Assembly: GCA_003541675.1 (NCBI GenBank)
Contig: DPMC01000209.1
Span: 6,369 to 12,299, forward strand
Direction of reading: 5' to 3'
DNA from: Acidimicrobiaceae bacterium
Lineage (GTDB): Bacteria > Actinomycetota > Acidimicrobiia > Acidimicrobiales > MedAcidi-G1
DNA: 5,931 bases
Shown: piece by piece, positions 1 to 5,845 of the stretch
Numbering within the stretch: the first letter of the stretch is position 1
Layout of the letters: each line of letters begins with the position of its first letter
Notes under the pieces: model-generated
Told to the model about the DNA's origin: nothing
Database searches by the model: none
Seen by the model: only the letters and a program-made list of their open reading frames with translations
Program-made: the position numbers and the translations under genes

Positions 1-1
1 A

Positions 2-430
2 GCGCGAGGCATCGGCGGCAAGGGTGGCAAGACCGCCGGTCGCGGTAGCAAGGGCCAGCGGGCCCGTAACACCGTCCGCGTTGGTTTCGAGGGTGGCCAG
101 ATGCCTCTCCACCAGCGGATTCCGAAGCTCAAGGGCTTCAAGAACCCGTTCCGCGTGGAGTACCAGGCGGTCAACCTAGACACCATCCAGGAGTGTGGCC
201 TCGACGAGGTATCGCCCGAGGCGCTGCACGCTCAGGGCTTGGTCGGCAAGAAGTCGTTGGTCAAGGTGCTGGGTCGTGGCGAGTTGACTCGTGCGGTCAC
301 CGTGAAGGCCCACGCCTTCTCGGCGTCGGCCGAGGCGGCTATCACGGCTGCCGGTGGGACCATCGAGAAGCTTCCGCTCCCCTTCGCAGTACGTCCCGCA
401 GCCAGCGGTAACGCGCTGATGAACCGCTAA
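2..430 (+). CDS. rplO: 50S ribosomal protein L15 (5' partial)
   Basis: This is the C-terminal 142 codons of large-subunit protein L15, which binds 23S rRNA and takes part in late 50S assembly. The window opens inside the gene; the first complete codon is at base 2, and roughly the first 20 residues of a typical L15 are missing. The visible part begins with the glycine- and lysine-rich rRNA-binding extension (GGKGGKTAGRGSKGQ), then the family signature GFEGGQMPLHQRIPKLKGF, and then the globular C-terminal domain. An ATG at 101 lies inside the signature and is not the start. The gene ends with TAA, 44 nt before secY, which is the usual order at the end of the spc operon. Identification is firm; only the true start is unknown. 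Confidence 0.96.
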   Translation, partial: ARGIGGKGGKTAGRGSKGQRARNTVRVGFEGGQMPLHQRIPKLKGFKNPFRVEYQAVNLDTIQECGLDEVSPEALHAQGLVGKKSLVKVLGRGELTRAVTVKAHAFSASAEAAITAAGGTIEKLPLPFAVRPAASGNALMNR

Positions 431-464
431 CCCGATCCATCTCGGTCTCGATCCGATAGGCGAC

Positions 465-469
465 AGGAG
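465..469 (+). promoter_or_regulatory. Ribosome binding site of secY (AGGAG)
   Basis: AGGAG lies 5 nt before the GTG at 475. It supports that GTG over the in-frame ATG codons at 487 and 496, which would be 17 nt or more away. Confidence 0.7.
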
Positions 470-474
470 TCCAC

Positions 475-1797
475 GTGCTGTCCAGCATGCTGAACATGTT
501 CCGGGTTGCCGATCTGCGAAAGCGGATCGTCTTCACCCTTCTCATGATCCTGCTCTACCGGATCGGCGCGTTCATGCCCGCTCCGGGCATCGACGTCGAG
601 CAGGTGCAGTTGCTGCGCGATCGTGCTGACCAGGGCGGCGTGCTTGCCTTCCTGCAACTCTTCTCCGGCGGGTCGCTGACCAGTTTCGCCGTGTTTGCAC
701 TGGGCGTCATGCCCTACATCACCGCCTCGATCATCATGCAGGTGCTCGGCGTGGTTGTGCCCCGCATCGAGCAGTGGCAGCAGCAGGGAGCGGTCGGCCA
801 GCGCAAGATCACCCAGTGGACCCGCTATCTGACGGTGGCCATCGCCGTCATCCAGTCCACGAGCTTTGCCTTCCTGTTCAACGACCAGGGCAACTCCATC
901 TCCGGCCAGTCAGGTGCGAATCTGCTGCCCGACTTTCACATCGGCACGGTCAGCGTCGTCGTATTGACCTTGACCGCTGGAACGGCACTGCTGATGTGGA
1001 TGGGCGAGCTGATCACCCAGAAGGGGATCGGCAACGGCATGTCACTGCTGATCATGATCTCGATCGTAAGTGGCTTCCCGGCGCAGGGTTCGTTGATCCA
1101 GGCAGAGAATGGGGCCATTGTCTCGTTGGTCGTCCTGGCCTTCCTGATGCTGATGGTGGCGGCCATCGTGTTCGTCGAGCAGGGCCAGCGCCGCATCCCC
1201 GTGCAGTTCGCCAAGCGCGTGGTGGGGCGCCGGATGTATGGCGGCCAGAACACCTACATCCCCCTGAAGGTCAACCAGTCGGGCGTGATCCCGATCATCT
1301 TCGCCTCGTCGGTTCTTTACCTGCCGGTCCTGGTGGCTGCGGCCCTTCCGTGGGACGGTTTTCGGGGCTGGATCGACAACAACCTGGCCCAGCCGGACAA
1401 CGTCTTCTACTTCACCATCACCGGGCTGCTGATCGTCGGCTTTGCCTACTTCTACACGGCGATCACCTTCGACCCGGTGAAGCAGGCCGACACCATCCGC
1501 AAGCAGGGTGGTTTCGTGCCCGGCATCCGGCCCGGTCACCAGACCGAGCGGTACCTGGCCAGGATTCTGTCCCGCATCACGCTGCCCGGGGCCCTGTTCA
1601 TCGCCGGTGTGGCCCTTGTGCCGTCGATCTTGATCAACATCTTCCTGGACACCAGTGCTGGTGTTGGTTCGGGTGGCGCGGCTGGCTTCGGCTTCATCGG
1701 TATCTCGATTCTCATCGCGGCGGGCGTGTCGCTCGAGACGATGAAGCAGGTCGATTCGCAGCTCACGATGCGCAACTACGAGGGCTTCCTCAAGTAG
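475..1797 (+). CDS. secY: Protein translocase channel subunit SecY
   Basis: SecY is the central membrane channel of SecYEG, which exports unfolded proteins and inserts membrane proteins. The 440-residue product has the usual length and about ten hydrophobic segments, near residues 19-35, 75-95, 117-136, 158-176, 186-200, 213-235, 268-290, 309-331, 368-391 and 402-420. The plug and second helix region (FSGGSLTSFAVFALGVMPYI, 63-82) is well conserved. So are the cytoplasmic loops: VEQGQRRIPVQFAKR (234-248) and GFVPGIRPGHQTERY (346-360). R352 matches the conserved C5-loop arginine (R357 in E. coli) needed for SecA-driven export. The start is GTG, chosen by the adjacent AGGAG and because MLSSMLNMFRVADLRKR matches the family N-terminus. 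The stop directly abuts the adk start. Identification is firm. Confidence 0.98.
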   Translation: MLSSMLNMFRVADLRKRIVFTLLMILLYRIGAFMPAPGIDVEQVQLLRDRADQGGVLAFLQLFSGGSLTSFAVFALGVMPYITASIIMQVLGVVVPRIEQWQQQGAVGQRKITQWTRYLTVAIAVIQSTSFAFLFNDQGNSISGQSGANLLPDFHIGTVSVVVLTLTAGTALLMWMGELITQKGIGNGMSLLIMISIVSGFPAQGSLIQAENGAIVSLVVLAFLMLMVAAIVFVEQGQRRIPVQFAKRVVGRRMYGGQNTYIPLKVNQSGVIPIIFASSVLYLPVLVAAALPWDGFRGWIDNNLAQPDNVFYFTITGLLIVGFAYFYTAITFDPVKQADTIRKQGGFVPGIRPGHQTERYLARILSRITLPGALFIAGVALVPSILINIFLDTSAGVGSGGAAGFGFIGISILIAAGVSLETMKQVDSQLTMRNYEGFLK

Positions 1798-2427
1798 ATG
1801 ACCTCCGTCCGACTCGTCATTCTCGGCCGCCAGGGATCCGGCAAAGGGACCCAGGCGGGGCGTCTGGTCGAGGCCTACGGACCAGTCCACATTTCCACCG
1901 GCGACATGCTTCGTGCTGCGGTGGCCGCCGGAACCGAGTTGGGTCTCCAGGCCAAGGCGCTGATGGACGCGGGGGACCTGGTGGGCGACGACCTCATCAA
2001 CTCGATCGTGGCCGAACGCCTGGTGGAGGGCGACGTGGTCGAACGTGGCTTCCTGCTCGACGGCTATCCCCGCACCCCGGATCAGGCCACCGCGCTGGAG
2101 GGCTTCCTGGCCGAGGCTGGCACGCCGTTGGACGTTGCGGTCAACCTCGATGTCCCGGTCGATGAGGTCACCGCACGCATGGTTGCCCGTGGCCGCGCTG
2201 ATGACACCGAGGAGGGCATCCGCCGCCGCCTCGACCTCTATGAATCCGAGACAGCGCCGCTCCTAGCCTGGTTCGCCGAGCATGACCTGCTTGACGTGGT
2301 CGATGGCCTGGCCGACGAGGAGACTGTGTTCGACCGCCTCACCTCGGTCATCGACGGTCGCCTCCGTGTCGGAGACGCCAGAGGGACGCGGTCGGGGATG
2401 CCTGTCAGATGCGCCCCGGGAGCCTGA
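1798..2427 (+). CDS. adk: Adenylate kinase, short-LID form
   Basis: Adenylate kinase catalyses ATP + AMP = 2 ADP in the cytoplasm. The 209-residue product shows the P-loop GRQGSGKGT (10-18), the AMP-binding segment HISTGDMLR (31-39), the core motif [10 protein letters not shown] (84-93) and the LID-flanking [11 protein letters not shown] (127-137) with [15 protein letters not shown] (141-155). The LID is the short type, without the roughly 27-residue zinc-finger-like insert and its cysteines, as is common in actinobacteria. The ATG follows the secY stop with no gap. The nearest purine run (GAGGG, 1780-1784) is 13 nt away, so translation probably depends on ribosomes finishing secY. Family similarity ends near residue 189; the last 20 or so residues form an unrecognised, low-complexity-looking tail. 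The gene ends with tandem TGATGA stops. Many actinobacteria carry map next; it is absent here. Confidence 0.96.
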   Translation: MTSVRLVILGRQGSGKGTQAGRLVEAYGPVHISTGDMLRAAVAAGTELGLQAKALMDAGDLVGDDLINSIVAERLVEGDVVERGFLLDGYPRTPDQATALEGFLAEAGTPLDVAVNLDVPVDEVTARMVARGRADDTEEGIRRRLDLYESETAPLLAWFAEHDLLDVVDGLADEETVFDRLTSVIDGRLRVGDARGTRSGMPVRCAPGA

Positions 2428-2462
2428 TGACCAGTCGTTCTGTCCGCCATACCAACGGGTCG

Positions 2463-2488
2463 CGGGTTGGCCCCCCGGAGGGCCCCCG
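2463..2488 (+). terminator. GC-rich hairpin after adk (possible weak terminator or leader structure)
   Basis: CGGG (2463-2466) pairs with CCCG (2485-2488), and GGCCC (2469-2473) pairs with GGGCC (2480-2484). This gives a 9-bp stem with a TT bulge at 2467-2468 and a CCCGGA loop. It lies 35 nt past the adk stop. No T-tract follows, so it is not a textbook intrinsic terminator. It could act as a GC-type terminator, an mRNA-stabilising 3' structure, or part of the infA leader. The pairing is seen; the function is inferred. Confidence 0.4.
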
Positions 2489-2495
2489 ATAGCGT
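2467..2495 (+). promoter_or_regulatory. Possible promoter for infA and downstream genes
   Basis: TTGGCC (2467-2472) and TAGCGT (2490-2495) are separated by 17 nt. The second fits the relaxed actinobacterial -10 pattern TANNNT, and the first shares TTG with the -35 consensus. A start near 2502 would give a leader of about 120 nt before infA. A promoter here is plausible because this is the longest gap in the window and infA has its own promoter in other bacteria. The match is weak, overlaps the hairpin at 2463-2488, and could be chance. Confidence 0.25.
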
Positions 2496-2609
2496 TGTCC
2501 ACTGGCCTGAGCCGGGTGTGCGCCCTTTGGAGCAGCCCCCGACATCGGGTCCGGCGGATTCCCATCCACCAACTCACCCAACATCCGCCCACCAAGTCCG
2601 AAATCAACC

Positions 2610-2614
2610 AGGAG
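2610..2614 (+). promoter_or_regulatory. Ribosome binding site of infA, pointing to a CTG start
   Basis: AGGAG lies 7 nt before CTG 2622, which is ideal spacing. No ATG, GTG or TTG occurs in the infA frame between the upstream in-frame stop (TGA, 2508-2510) and GTG 2649, so this site can only serve the CTG. A second, weaker run (AAGGA, 2634-2638) lies 10 nt before GTG 2649 but inside conserved coding sequence. Confidence 0.6.
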
Positions 2615-2621
2615 CACCACA

Positions 2622-2846
2622 CTGTCGAAGCCCAAGGAAGATGCGATCGTGATGGAGGGAACGGTTCTCGAACCGCTGCCCAACGCCATGTTCCGCGTCG
2701 AACTGGAGAACGGCCACAACGTCCTGGCCCACATCTCCGGAAAGATGAGGATGCACTACATCCGCATCCTTCCTGGCGACAAGGTCCAGGTGGAGCTCAC
2801 CCCGTACGACCTCCAACGAGGTCGGATCACCTACCGCTACAAGTAA
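2622..2846 (+). CDS. infA: Translation initiation factor IF-1 (probable CTG start)
   Basis: IF-1 is a small OB-fold protein that binds the 30S A site and works with IF-2 and IF-3 during initiation. Read from CTG 2622, the product is 74 residues, close to the usual 72-74. It begins [15 protein letters not shown], matching the family's KEDxIxxEGTV N-terminus. Core motifs follow: [13 protein letters not shown] (20-32), AHISGKMR (36-43), [10 protein letters not shown] (46-55) and [17 protein letters not shown] (58-74). Starting instead at GTG 2649 or ATG 2652 gives 65 or 64 residues and deletes the conserved KEDAI stretch and the start of the first beta strand. The CTG has a well-placed AGGAG. 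IF-1 identity is certain; the CTG start is a strong inference, with an ATG lost by sequencing error or a shortened protein as alternatives. rpmJ follows 41 nt later. Confidence 0.9.
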   Translation: MSKPKEDAIVMEGTVLEPLPNAMFRVELENGHNVLAHISGKMRMHYIRILPGDKVQVELTPYDLQRGRITYRYK

Positions 2847-2887
2847 CCGCTACCCGTAGCCGTCACGAAGAGCAGAAGAGAACAAGC

Positions 2888-3001
2888 ATGAAGGTCCGAG
2901 CGAGCGTCAAGCGCATCTGTGACAAGTGCCGGGTGATCCGGCGTCATGGACGTGTGCAGGTCATCTGCAGCAACCCCCGTCACAAGCAGCGTCAGGGTTA
3001 G
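2888..3001 (+). CDS. rpmJ: 50S ribosomal protein L36
   Basis: L36 is the smallest large-subunit protein and binds 23S rRNA. The 37-residue product is full length for the family: [19 protein letters not shown], then [18 protein letters not shown]. It is the zinc-binding (C+) form, with ligands C11, C14, C27 and H32 in a CxxC-x12-C-x4-H arrangement. The ribosome binding site is weak (GAAGAG, 2875-2880, 7 nt before ATG). The gene stands in its usual place between infA and rpsM, and its TAG stop overlaps the GAGGAAG that serves rpsM. The reading frame stays open far upstream, but only this segment is conserved. Identification is firm. Confidence 0.97.
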   Translation: MKVRASVKRICDKCRVIRRHGRVQVICSNPRHKQRQG

Positions 3002-3013
3002 AGGAAGCATCTC

Positions 3014-3391
3014 ATGGCACGTATCTCAGGCGTCGACGTCCCCCGCGAGAAGCGGGTGGTGATCGCGTTGACTTACATCCACGGCATCGGCCGCACCTCC
3101 GCACTGAACATCTGCGAGGGCACCGGCGTCGACCCCACCACCCGAGTCCGTGATCTCACCGATGACGAGGTCACGGCGATCCGGGCGTTCGTTGACCAGC
3201 AGTTCAAGGTCGAGGGCGACCTCCGGCGTGAGGTCTCCCAGAACATCAAGCGCAAGATGGACATCGGTTGCTATCAGGGCCTGCGTCATCGTCGTGGCCT
3301 TCCGGTCCGCGGACAGCGCACCCACACCAACGCCCGGACCCGTAAGGGCCCCCGCAAGACAGTCGCGAACAAGAAGCAGGTCACGAAGTAA
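3014..3391 (+). CDS. rpsM: 30S ribosomal protein S13
   Basis: S13 sits in the head of the small subunit, contacts 16S rRNA and the P-site tRNA, and forms bridges to the 50S subunit. The 125-residue product starts [19 protein letters not shown] and carries the helix-hairpin region [10 protein letters not shown] (21-30), then the long helices. It ends with the basic signature [20 protein letters not shown] and a lysine/arginine-rich tail ([15 protein letters not shown]) that reaches toward tRNA. GAGGAAG (3001-3007) gives a good ribosome binding site before ATG 3014. The TAA stop shares its last A with the rpsK start (TAATG), indicating coupled translation. Length and motifs are normal. Confidence 0.98.
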   Translation: MARISGVDVPREKRVVIALTYIHGIGRTSALNICEGTGVDPTTRVRDLTDDEVTAIRAFVDQQFKVEGDLRREVSQNIKRKMDIGCYQGLRHRRGLPVRGQRTHTNARTRKGPRKTVANKKQVTK

Positions 3392-3789
3392 TGGCGAAGC
3401 CGAGCGCTGGGGGCCGACGTCCCCGCAAGAAGGAACGCAAGAACGTCCCCCATGGCGTTGCGCACATCAAGAGTTCCTTCAACAACACGATCATCACCAT
3501 CACCGACCAGGGTGGGAACACTCTGGCGTGGGCCTCTGCCGGAAACGTTGGCTTCAAGGGTTCGCGCAAGTCGACGCCGTTCGCTGCTCAGATGGCGGCC
3601 GAAGAGTGCGCCCGGCGGGCCATGGAACATGGTGTCCGCAAGGTCGACGTGGTGGTGCGTGGCCCGGGATCCGGTCGTGAGACCGCTATCCGGACCATCC
3701 AGAACACCGGCATCGAGGTGACGGGGATCAAGGACGTCACGCCGATTCCCCACAACGGCTGCCGGCCGCCCAAGCGTAGGAGGGTCTGA
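3391..3789 (+). CDS. rpsK: 30S ribosomal protein S11
   Basis: S11 lies on the platform of the small subunit and helps shape the E-site/Shine-Dalgarno channel. The 132-residue product has the family core: [20 protein letters not shown] (21-40), [20 protein letters not shown] (42-61) and [13 protein letters not shown] (89-101). It ends with [18 protein letters not shown]. The Asn-Gly pair at 122-123 matches the site that is converted to isoaspartate in E. coli S11; whether that happens here is unknown. The ATG overlaps the rpsM stop by one base and has only a weak purine run upstream inside rpsM, so coupling is likely. rpsD follows after 4 nt. Identification is firm. Confidence 0.98.
   Translation: MAKPSAGGRRPRKKERKNVPHGVAHIKSSFNNTIITITDQGGNTLAWASAGNVGFKGSRKSTPFAAQMAAEECARRAMEHGVRKVDVVVRGPGSGRETAIRTIQNTGIEVTGIKDVTPIPHNGCRPPKRRRV
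3778..3783 (+). promoter_or_regulatory. Strong ribosome binding site of rpsD (AGGAGG)
   Basis: A perfect AGGAGG lies inside the last codons of rpsK, 10 nt before ATG 3794. It fixes the rpsD start and allows initiation independent of rpsK termination. Confidence 0.75.
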
Positions 3790-3793
3790 CCGA

Positions 3794-4411
3794 ATGTCTC
3801 GTTACACCGGCCCCCGGGCCCGCGTCTCGCGGCGTCTGGGCACCAACATCTTCGGCACCAAGGGTGAGGTCGTCGCGCTGGACAAGCGCCCGTACCCGCC
3901 CGGCGAGCACGGCCGTACCCGTCGTCGGGGCAACCCGTCCGAGTACCTGCTGCAGCTTCAGGAAAAGCAGAAGGCCCGTTTCTCGTACGGCCTGTCCGAG
4001 CGTCAGTTCCGTCGTCTCTACGAGGAGGCGAACCGCCGTCAGGGAGTGACCGGCGACAACATGCTCCAGTACCTAGAACTCCGCCTCGACAACATCGTCT
4101 ACCGGGCCGGCATGGCCGCCACTCGGCCTCAGGCCCGCCAGTTGGTCAACCACGGCCATGTGGACGTCAACGGCAGCCGGGTCGATATCCCCAGCTACCG
4201 CTGCAGCAAGGGTGAGGTGATCACCCTGCGTGACAAGGCCCGCAAGATGGTCGTGGTTCAGTGGAACATCGACGTGCTGGACCGTCAGGCTCCGGCGTGG
4301 ATGGACATTGAAGACGATGGCCACCGGGCCGTCATCCGTGAAATCCCGGTCCGCGAGCAGATCGACATTCCGGTCCGTGAGCAGTTGATCGTCGAGCTCT
4401 ACTCCAAGTAG
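3794..4411 (+). CDS. rpsD: 30S ribosomal protein S4
   Basis: S4 is a primary 16S rRNA-binding protein that nucleates 30S assembly and takes part in decoding accuracy. In E. coli it also represses translation of its own alpha operon. The 205-residue product has family features: MSRYTGPRARVSRRLG, YPPGEHGRTRRRG (34-46), KQKARFSYGLSERQFRRLY (58-76) and the S4 RNA-binding domain from about 94 to 158 (LELRLDNIVYRAG, VNHGHVDVNGSRVDIPSY). It ends EQLIVELYSK. The only cysteine is C137, so this is the form without the N-terminal zinc cluster. IPVREQ occurs twice near the C-terminus (184-189 and 192-197). A hairpin begins within its stop codon. No E. coli-like S4 operator could be recognised in the window. 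Confidence 0.98.
   Translation: MSRYTGPRARVSRRLGTNIFGTKGEVVALDKRPYPPGEHGRTRRRGNPSEYLLQLQEKQKARFSYGLSERQFRRLYEEANRRQGVTGDNMLQYLELRLDNIVYRAGMAATRPQARQLVNHGHVDVNGSRVDIPSYRCSKGEVITLRDKARKMVVVQWNIDVLDRQAPAWMDIEDDGHRAVIREIPVREQIDIPVREQLIVELYSK
4343..4384 (+). repeat. Short in-frame direct repeat near the rpsD 3' end
   Basis: Two 18-nt copies (4343-4360 and 4367-4384) encode IPVREQ twice, 24 nt apart and in frame. They match at 16 of 18 positions; both differences are silent. S4 proteins often end in a similar REQIDxPxxEQLIVE pattern, so this may be ordinary family sequence rather than a recent duplication. Confidence 0.5.
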
Positions 4412-4431
4412 GCGTCCGCCTCGCGGCGCCT
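4410..4431 (+). terminator. Hairpin between rpsD and rpoA (attenuator-like)
   Basis: AGGCG (4410-4414) pairs with CGCCT (4427-4431), and CCGC (4416-4419) pairs with GCGG (4423-4426). Together they form a 9-bp, nearly all G-C stem with one bulged T (4415) and a CTC loop. It starts within the rpsD stop codon. The sequence after it is pyrimidine-rich (CCCACTCTTTCCC) but lacks a proper T-run, so partial termination, pausing or mRNA processing is more likely than full termination. A ribosome finishing rpsD would cover the left arm, which would tie folding to rpsD translation. The structure is seen; the function is inferred. Confidence 0.5.
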
Positions 4432-4471
4432 CCCACTCTTTCCCGATCCCCCCGAAGCGAAGGACAATCTC

Positions 4472-5410
4472 ATGTTGGTCATTCAGCGACCCACGGTCAC
4501 CGCGGTGGCAGATGCCGACGGCAATCGTCAGCAGTTCTCCATTGAACCCCTCGAGCCAGGCTTCGGCCACACGCTCGGAAACTCCCTGCGTCGGACACTG
4601 TTGTCGTCCATCCCGGGGGCTGCGGTCACCCAGGTCAAGTTCGATGACGCACTCCACGAGTTCGGCACCATCGACGGCGTCGTCGAGGACGTGACCGACA
4701 TCGTGTTGAACCTCAAGGACGTGGAGCTCCGCTGCCACAGCGACGAGCCCATCACCCTGCGGGTCGACGTGCGAGGCGACACTGAGGTGACCGCTGGAGC
4801 ACTTGAGACCAACGAGCAGGTCGAGGTACTGAACCCCGACCTCCACCTGGCCACGGTGACCGGCAAGGGTCGTCTGGCCCTGGAGCTGACCGTCGAGATC
4901 GGCCGCGGCTACCTCGGTTCGGACCGCGCCAGCGGCGATGCTGTCATCGGGGTGATCCCGGTCGACGCTCTCTTCTCACCGGTTCGTCGGGTCTCCATCG
5001 AGGTGGAGCCCGTGTCGGTCGGTCAGACCACGGACATGGACCGCCTCGTGCTGGACGTCACTACTGACGGTTCCATCACCCCCCGTGATGCCCTGGCTTC
5101 GGCCGGCGCCACGTTGCGGACCCTCGTCCAGCTGGTCGAGGACATGAGCGACGAGGCCCGTGGCCTTGAGTTAGGCGAAGCTGAGGAGGTAGGTGGCGGT
5201 TCTCCCGACCTCGACCTACTGATCGAGGATCTCGACCTTTCCGAGCGTCCCCGAAACTGTCTCAAGCGAGCTCAGGTCGATACCGTCGGCCAGCTCCTGG
5301 AGAAGACGGAGGACGACCTGCTGGCCGTCACCAACTTCGGCCAGAAGTCGCTCGACGAGGTAATCGAAAAGCTTGACGAGCGCGGCCTGACGCTGCGGGT
5401 CCGGGACTGA
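4472..5410 (+). CDS. rpoA: DNA-directed RNA polymerase subunit alpha
   Basis: Alpha dimerises to start assembly of RNA polymerase core, and its C-terminal domain binds promoter UP elements and activators. The 312-residue product shows the N-terminal assembly domain (about 1-225), with the dimer motif [20 protein letters not shown] (25-44) and [13 protein letters not shown] (168-180). An acidic/glycine linker follows (about 230-247), then the C-terminal domain (about 248-309). R259, N262, C263, K265, G290, K292 and S293 line up with E. coli R265, N268, C269, K271, G296, K298 and S299, so the DNA-binding surface is intact. E258 replaces the valine at E. coli V264. AAGGA (4460-4464) lies 7 nt before the ATG. 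rplQ follows after 4 nt. Identification is firm. Confidence 0.98.
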   Translation: MLVIQRPTVTAVADADGNRQQFSIEPLEPGFGHTLGNSLRRTLLSSIPGAAVTQVKFDDALHEFGTIDGVVEDVTDIVLNLKDVELRCHSDEPITLRVDVRGDTEVTAGALETNEQVEVLNPDLHLATVTGKGRLALELTVEIGRGYLGSDRASGDAVIGVIPVDALFSPVRRVSIEVEPVSVGQTTDMDRLVLDVTTDGSITPRDALASAGATLRTLVQLVEDMSDEARGLELGEAEEVGGGSPDLDLLIEDLDLSERPRNCLKRAQVDTVGQLLEKTEDDLLAVTNFGQKSLDEVIEKLDERGLTLRVRD

Positions 5411-5414
5411 CGTC

Positions 5415-5768
5415 ATGCCGGCAACCCCCAAGAAGGGCCGTCGCTTCGGTGGCAGCTCGGCTCACCAGAAGTCGATGATGGCCAACCTCGTGGCGTCGCT
5501 GATTGCCGCTGAGGGCATCACGACTACGGAGGCCAAGGCCAAGGCTCTGCGCCCCATCGCCGAGAAGATGATCACCAAGGCCCGTAAGGGCGGTGTCCAC
5601 AACCACCGTCAGGTGGTCTCGTTCCTCCGAGATCGTGAGATGGCCGCCAAGCTCTTCGACGAGATTGGTCCCCGCTACGTCGACCGTCCGGGTGGTTACA
5701 CGCGGATCCTCAAGGTCGGCCCCCGCCATGGTGACAACGCGCCGATGGCTCGCATCGAGCTCGTCTGA
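5415..5768 (+). CDS. rplQ: 50S ribosomal protein L17
   Basis: L17 is a large-subunit protein near the exit-tunnel side of the ribosome. The 117-residue product has normal length for the short form, without the long C-terminal extension seen in some actinobacteria. It has the basic N-terminal signature [20 protein letters not shown] (6-25), then the helical core [20 protein letters not shown] (35-54), the loop [12 protein letters not shown] (62-73) and the closing strand [25 protein letters not shown]. The ATG is 4 nt after the rpoA stop with only a poor ribosome binding site, so coupling to rpoA is likely. rpoA-rplQ is one of the most conserved bacterial gene pairs. Identification is firm. 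Confidence 0.98.
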   Translation: MPATPKKGRRFGGSSAHQKSMMANLVASLIAAEGITTTEAKAKALRPIAEKMITKARKGGVHNHRQVVSFLRDREMAAKLFDEIGPRYVDRPGGYTRILKVGPRHGDNAPMARIELV

Positions 5769-5817
5769 CCCAGCCCCTTTAGGGCACATCCCGCTCCAGC
5801 ATGTTCGGACCGGGGTG

Positions 5818-5822
5818 GGAGG
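5818..5822 (+). promoter_or_regulatory. Ribosome binding site upstream of truA (GGAGG)
   Basis: GGAGG, within GGGAGGA 5817-5823, lies 8 nt before ATG 5831 but 22 nt before the truA ATG at 5845. By spacing it serves the short reading frame at 5831 rather than truA directly. Confidence 0.5.
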
Positions 5823-5830
5823 ACCAGTTC

Positions 5831-5845
5831 ATGAGGGTCCTGTAA
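5831..5845 (+). CDS. Possible 4-codon minicistron (MRVL) leading into truA
   Basis: ATG AGG GTC CTG TAA starts 8 nt after a strong GGAGG, and its stop shares one A with the truA ATG (TAATG). The frame also opens at ATG 5801 (14 residues, starting MFGPGWEDQF), but that ATG has no ribosome binding site. A tiny coupled leader would load ribosomes onto truA. Alternatively, truA uses GAGGG (5833-5837), 7 nt before its own ATG, and the short frame is accidental. The peptide itself has no recognisable role. Confidence 0.25.
   Translation: MRVL

Noticed and set aside
1042..1890. A 282-codon open frame on the - strand opposite secY
   Set aside because: Antisense shadow of secY in GC-rich DNA; composition is typical of such shadows, with no motif.
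774..2165. A 463-codon open frame on the + strand across secY and adk
   Set aside because: It lies in another frame of two unmistakable genes, has a GC-driven composition rich in R, G, P and H, and resembles no protein family I recognise.
2538..2549. Small palindrome CCCGACATCGGG in the infA leader
   Set aside because: A 4-bp stem with a 4-nt loop is too weak and common to call a regulatory structure by itself.
2649..2846. infA starting at GTG 2649 or ATG 2652
   Set aside because: It would remove the conserved KEDAI segment that is plainly encoded just upstream in the same frame, and would leave the AGGAG at 2610-2614 without a partner.
2833..2860. Direct repeat ACCGCTAC (2833-2840, 2846-2853) and inverted GCTACCCGTAGC (2849-2860) after infA
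   Set aside because: The repeat is 8 bp and the palindrome allows only a 4-bp stem; both are within chance in GC-rich DNA and no function can be argued.
2282..3001. A 239-codon open frame ending in rpmJ, as if L36 were fused to a long N-terminal domain
   Set aside because: Only the final 37 residues are L36; the rest is out-of-frame adk, the non-coding gap and out-of-frame infA, and the normal L36 start at 2888 is intact.
4073..4846. A 257-codon open frame on the - strand opposite rpsD and rpoA
   Set aside because: It spans two conserved genes and the gap between them in antisense, with no recognisable domain.
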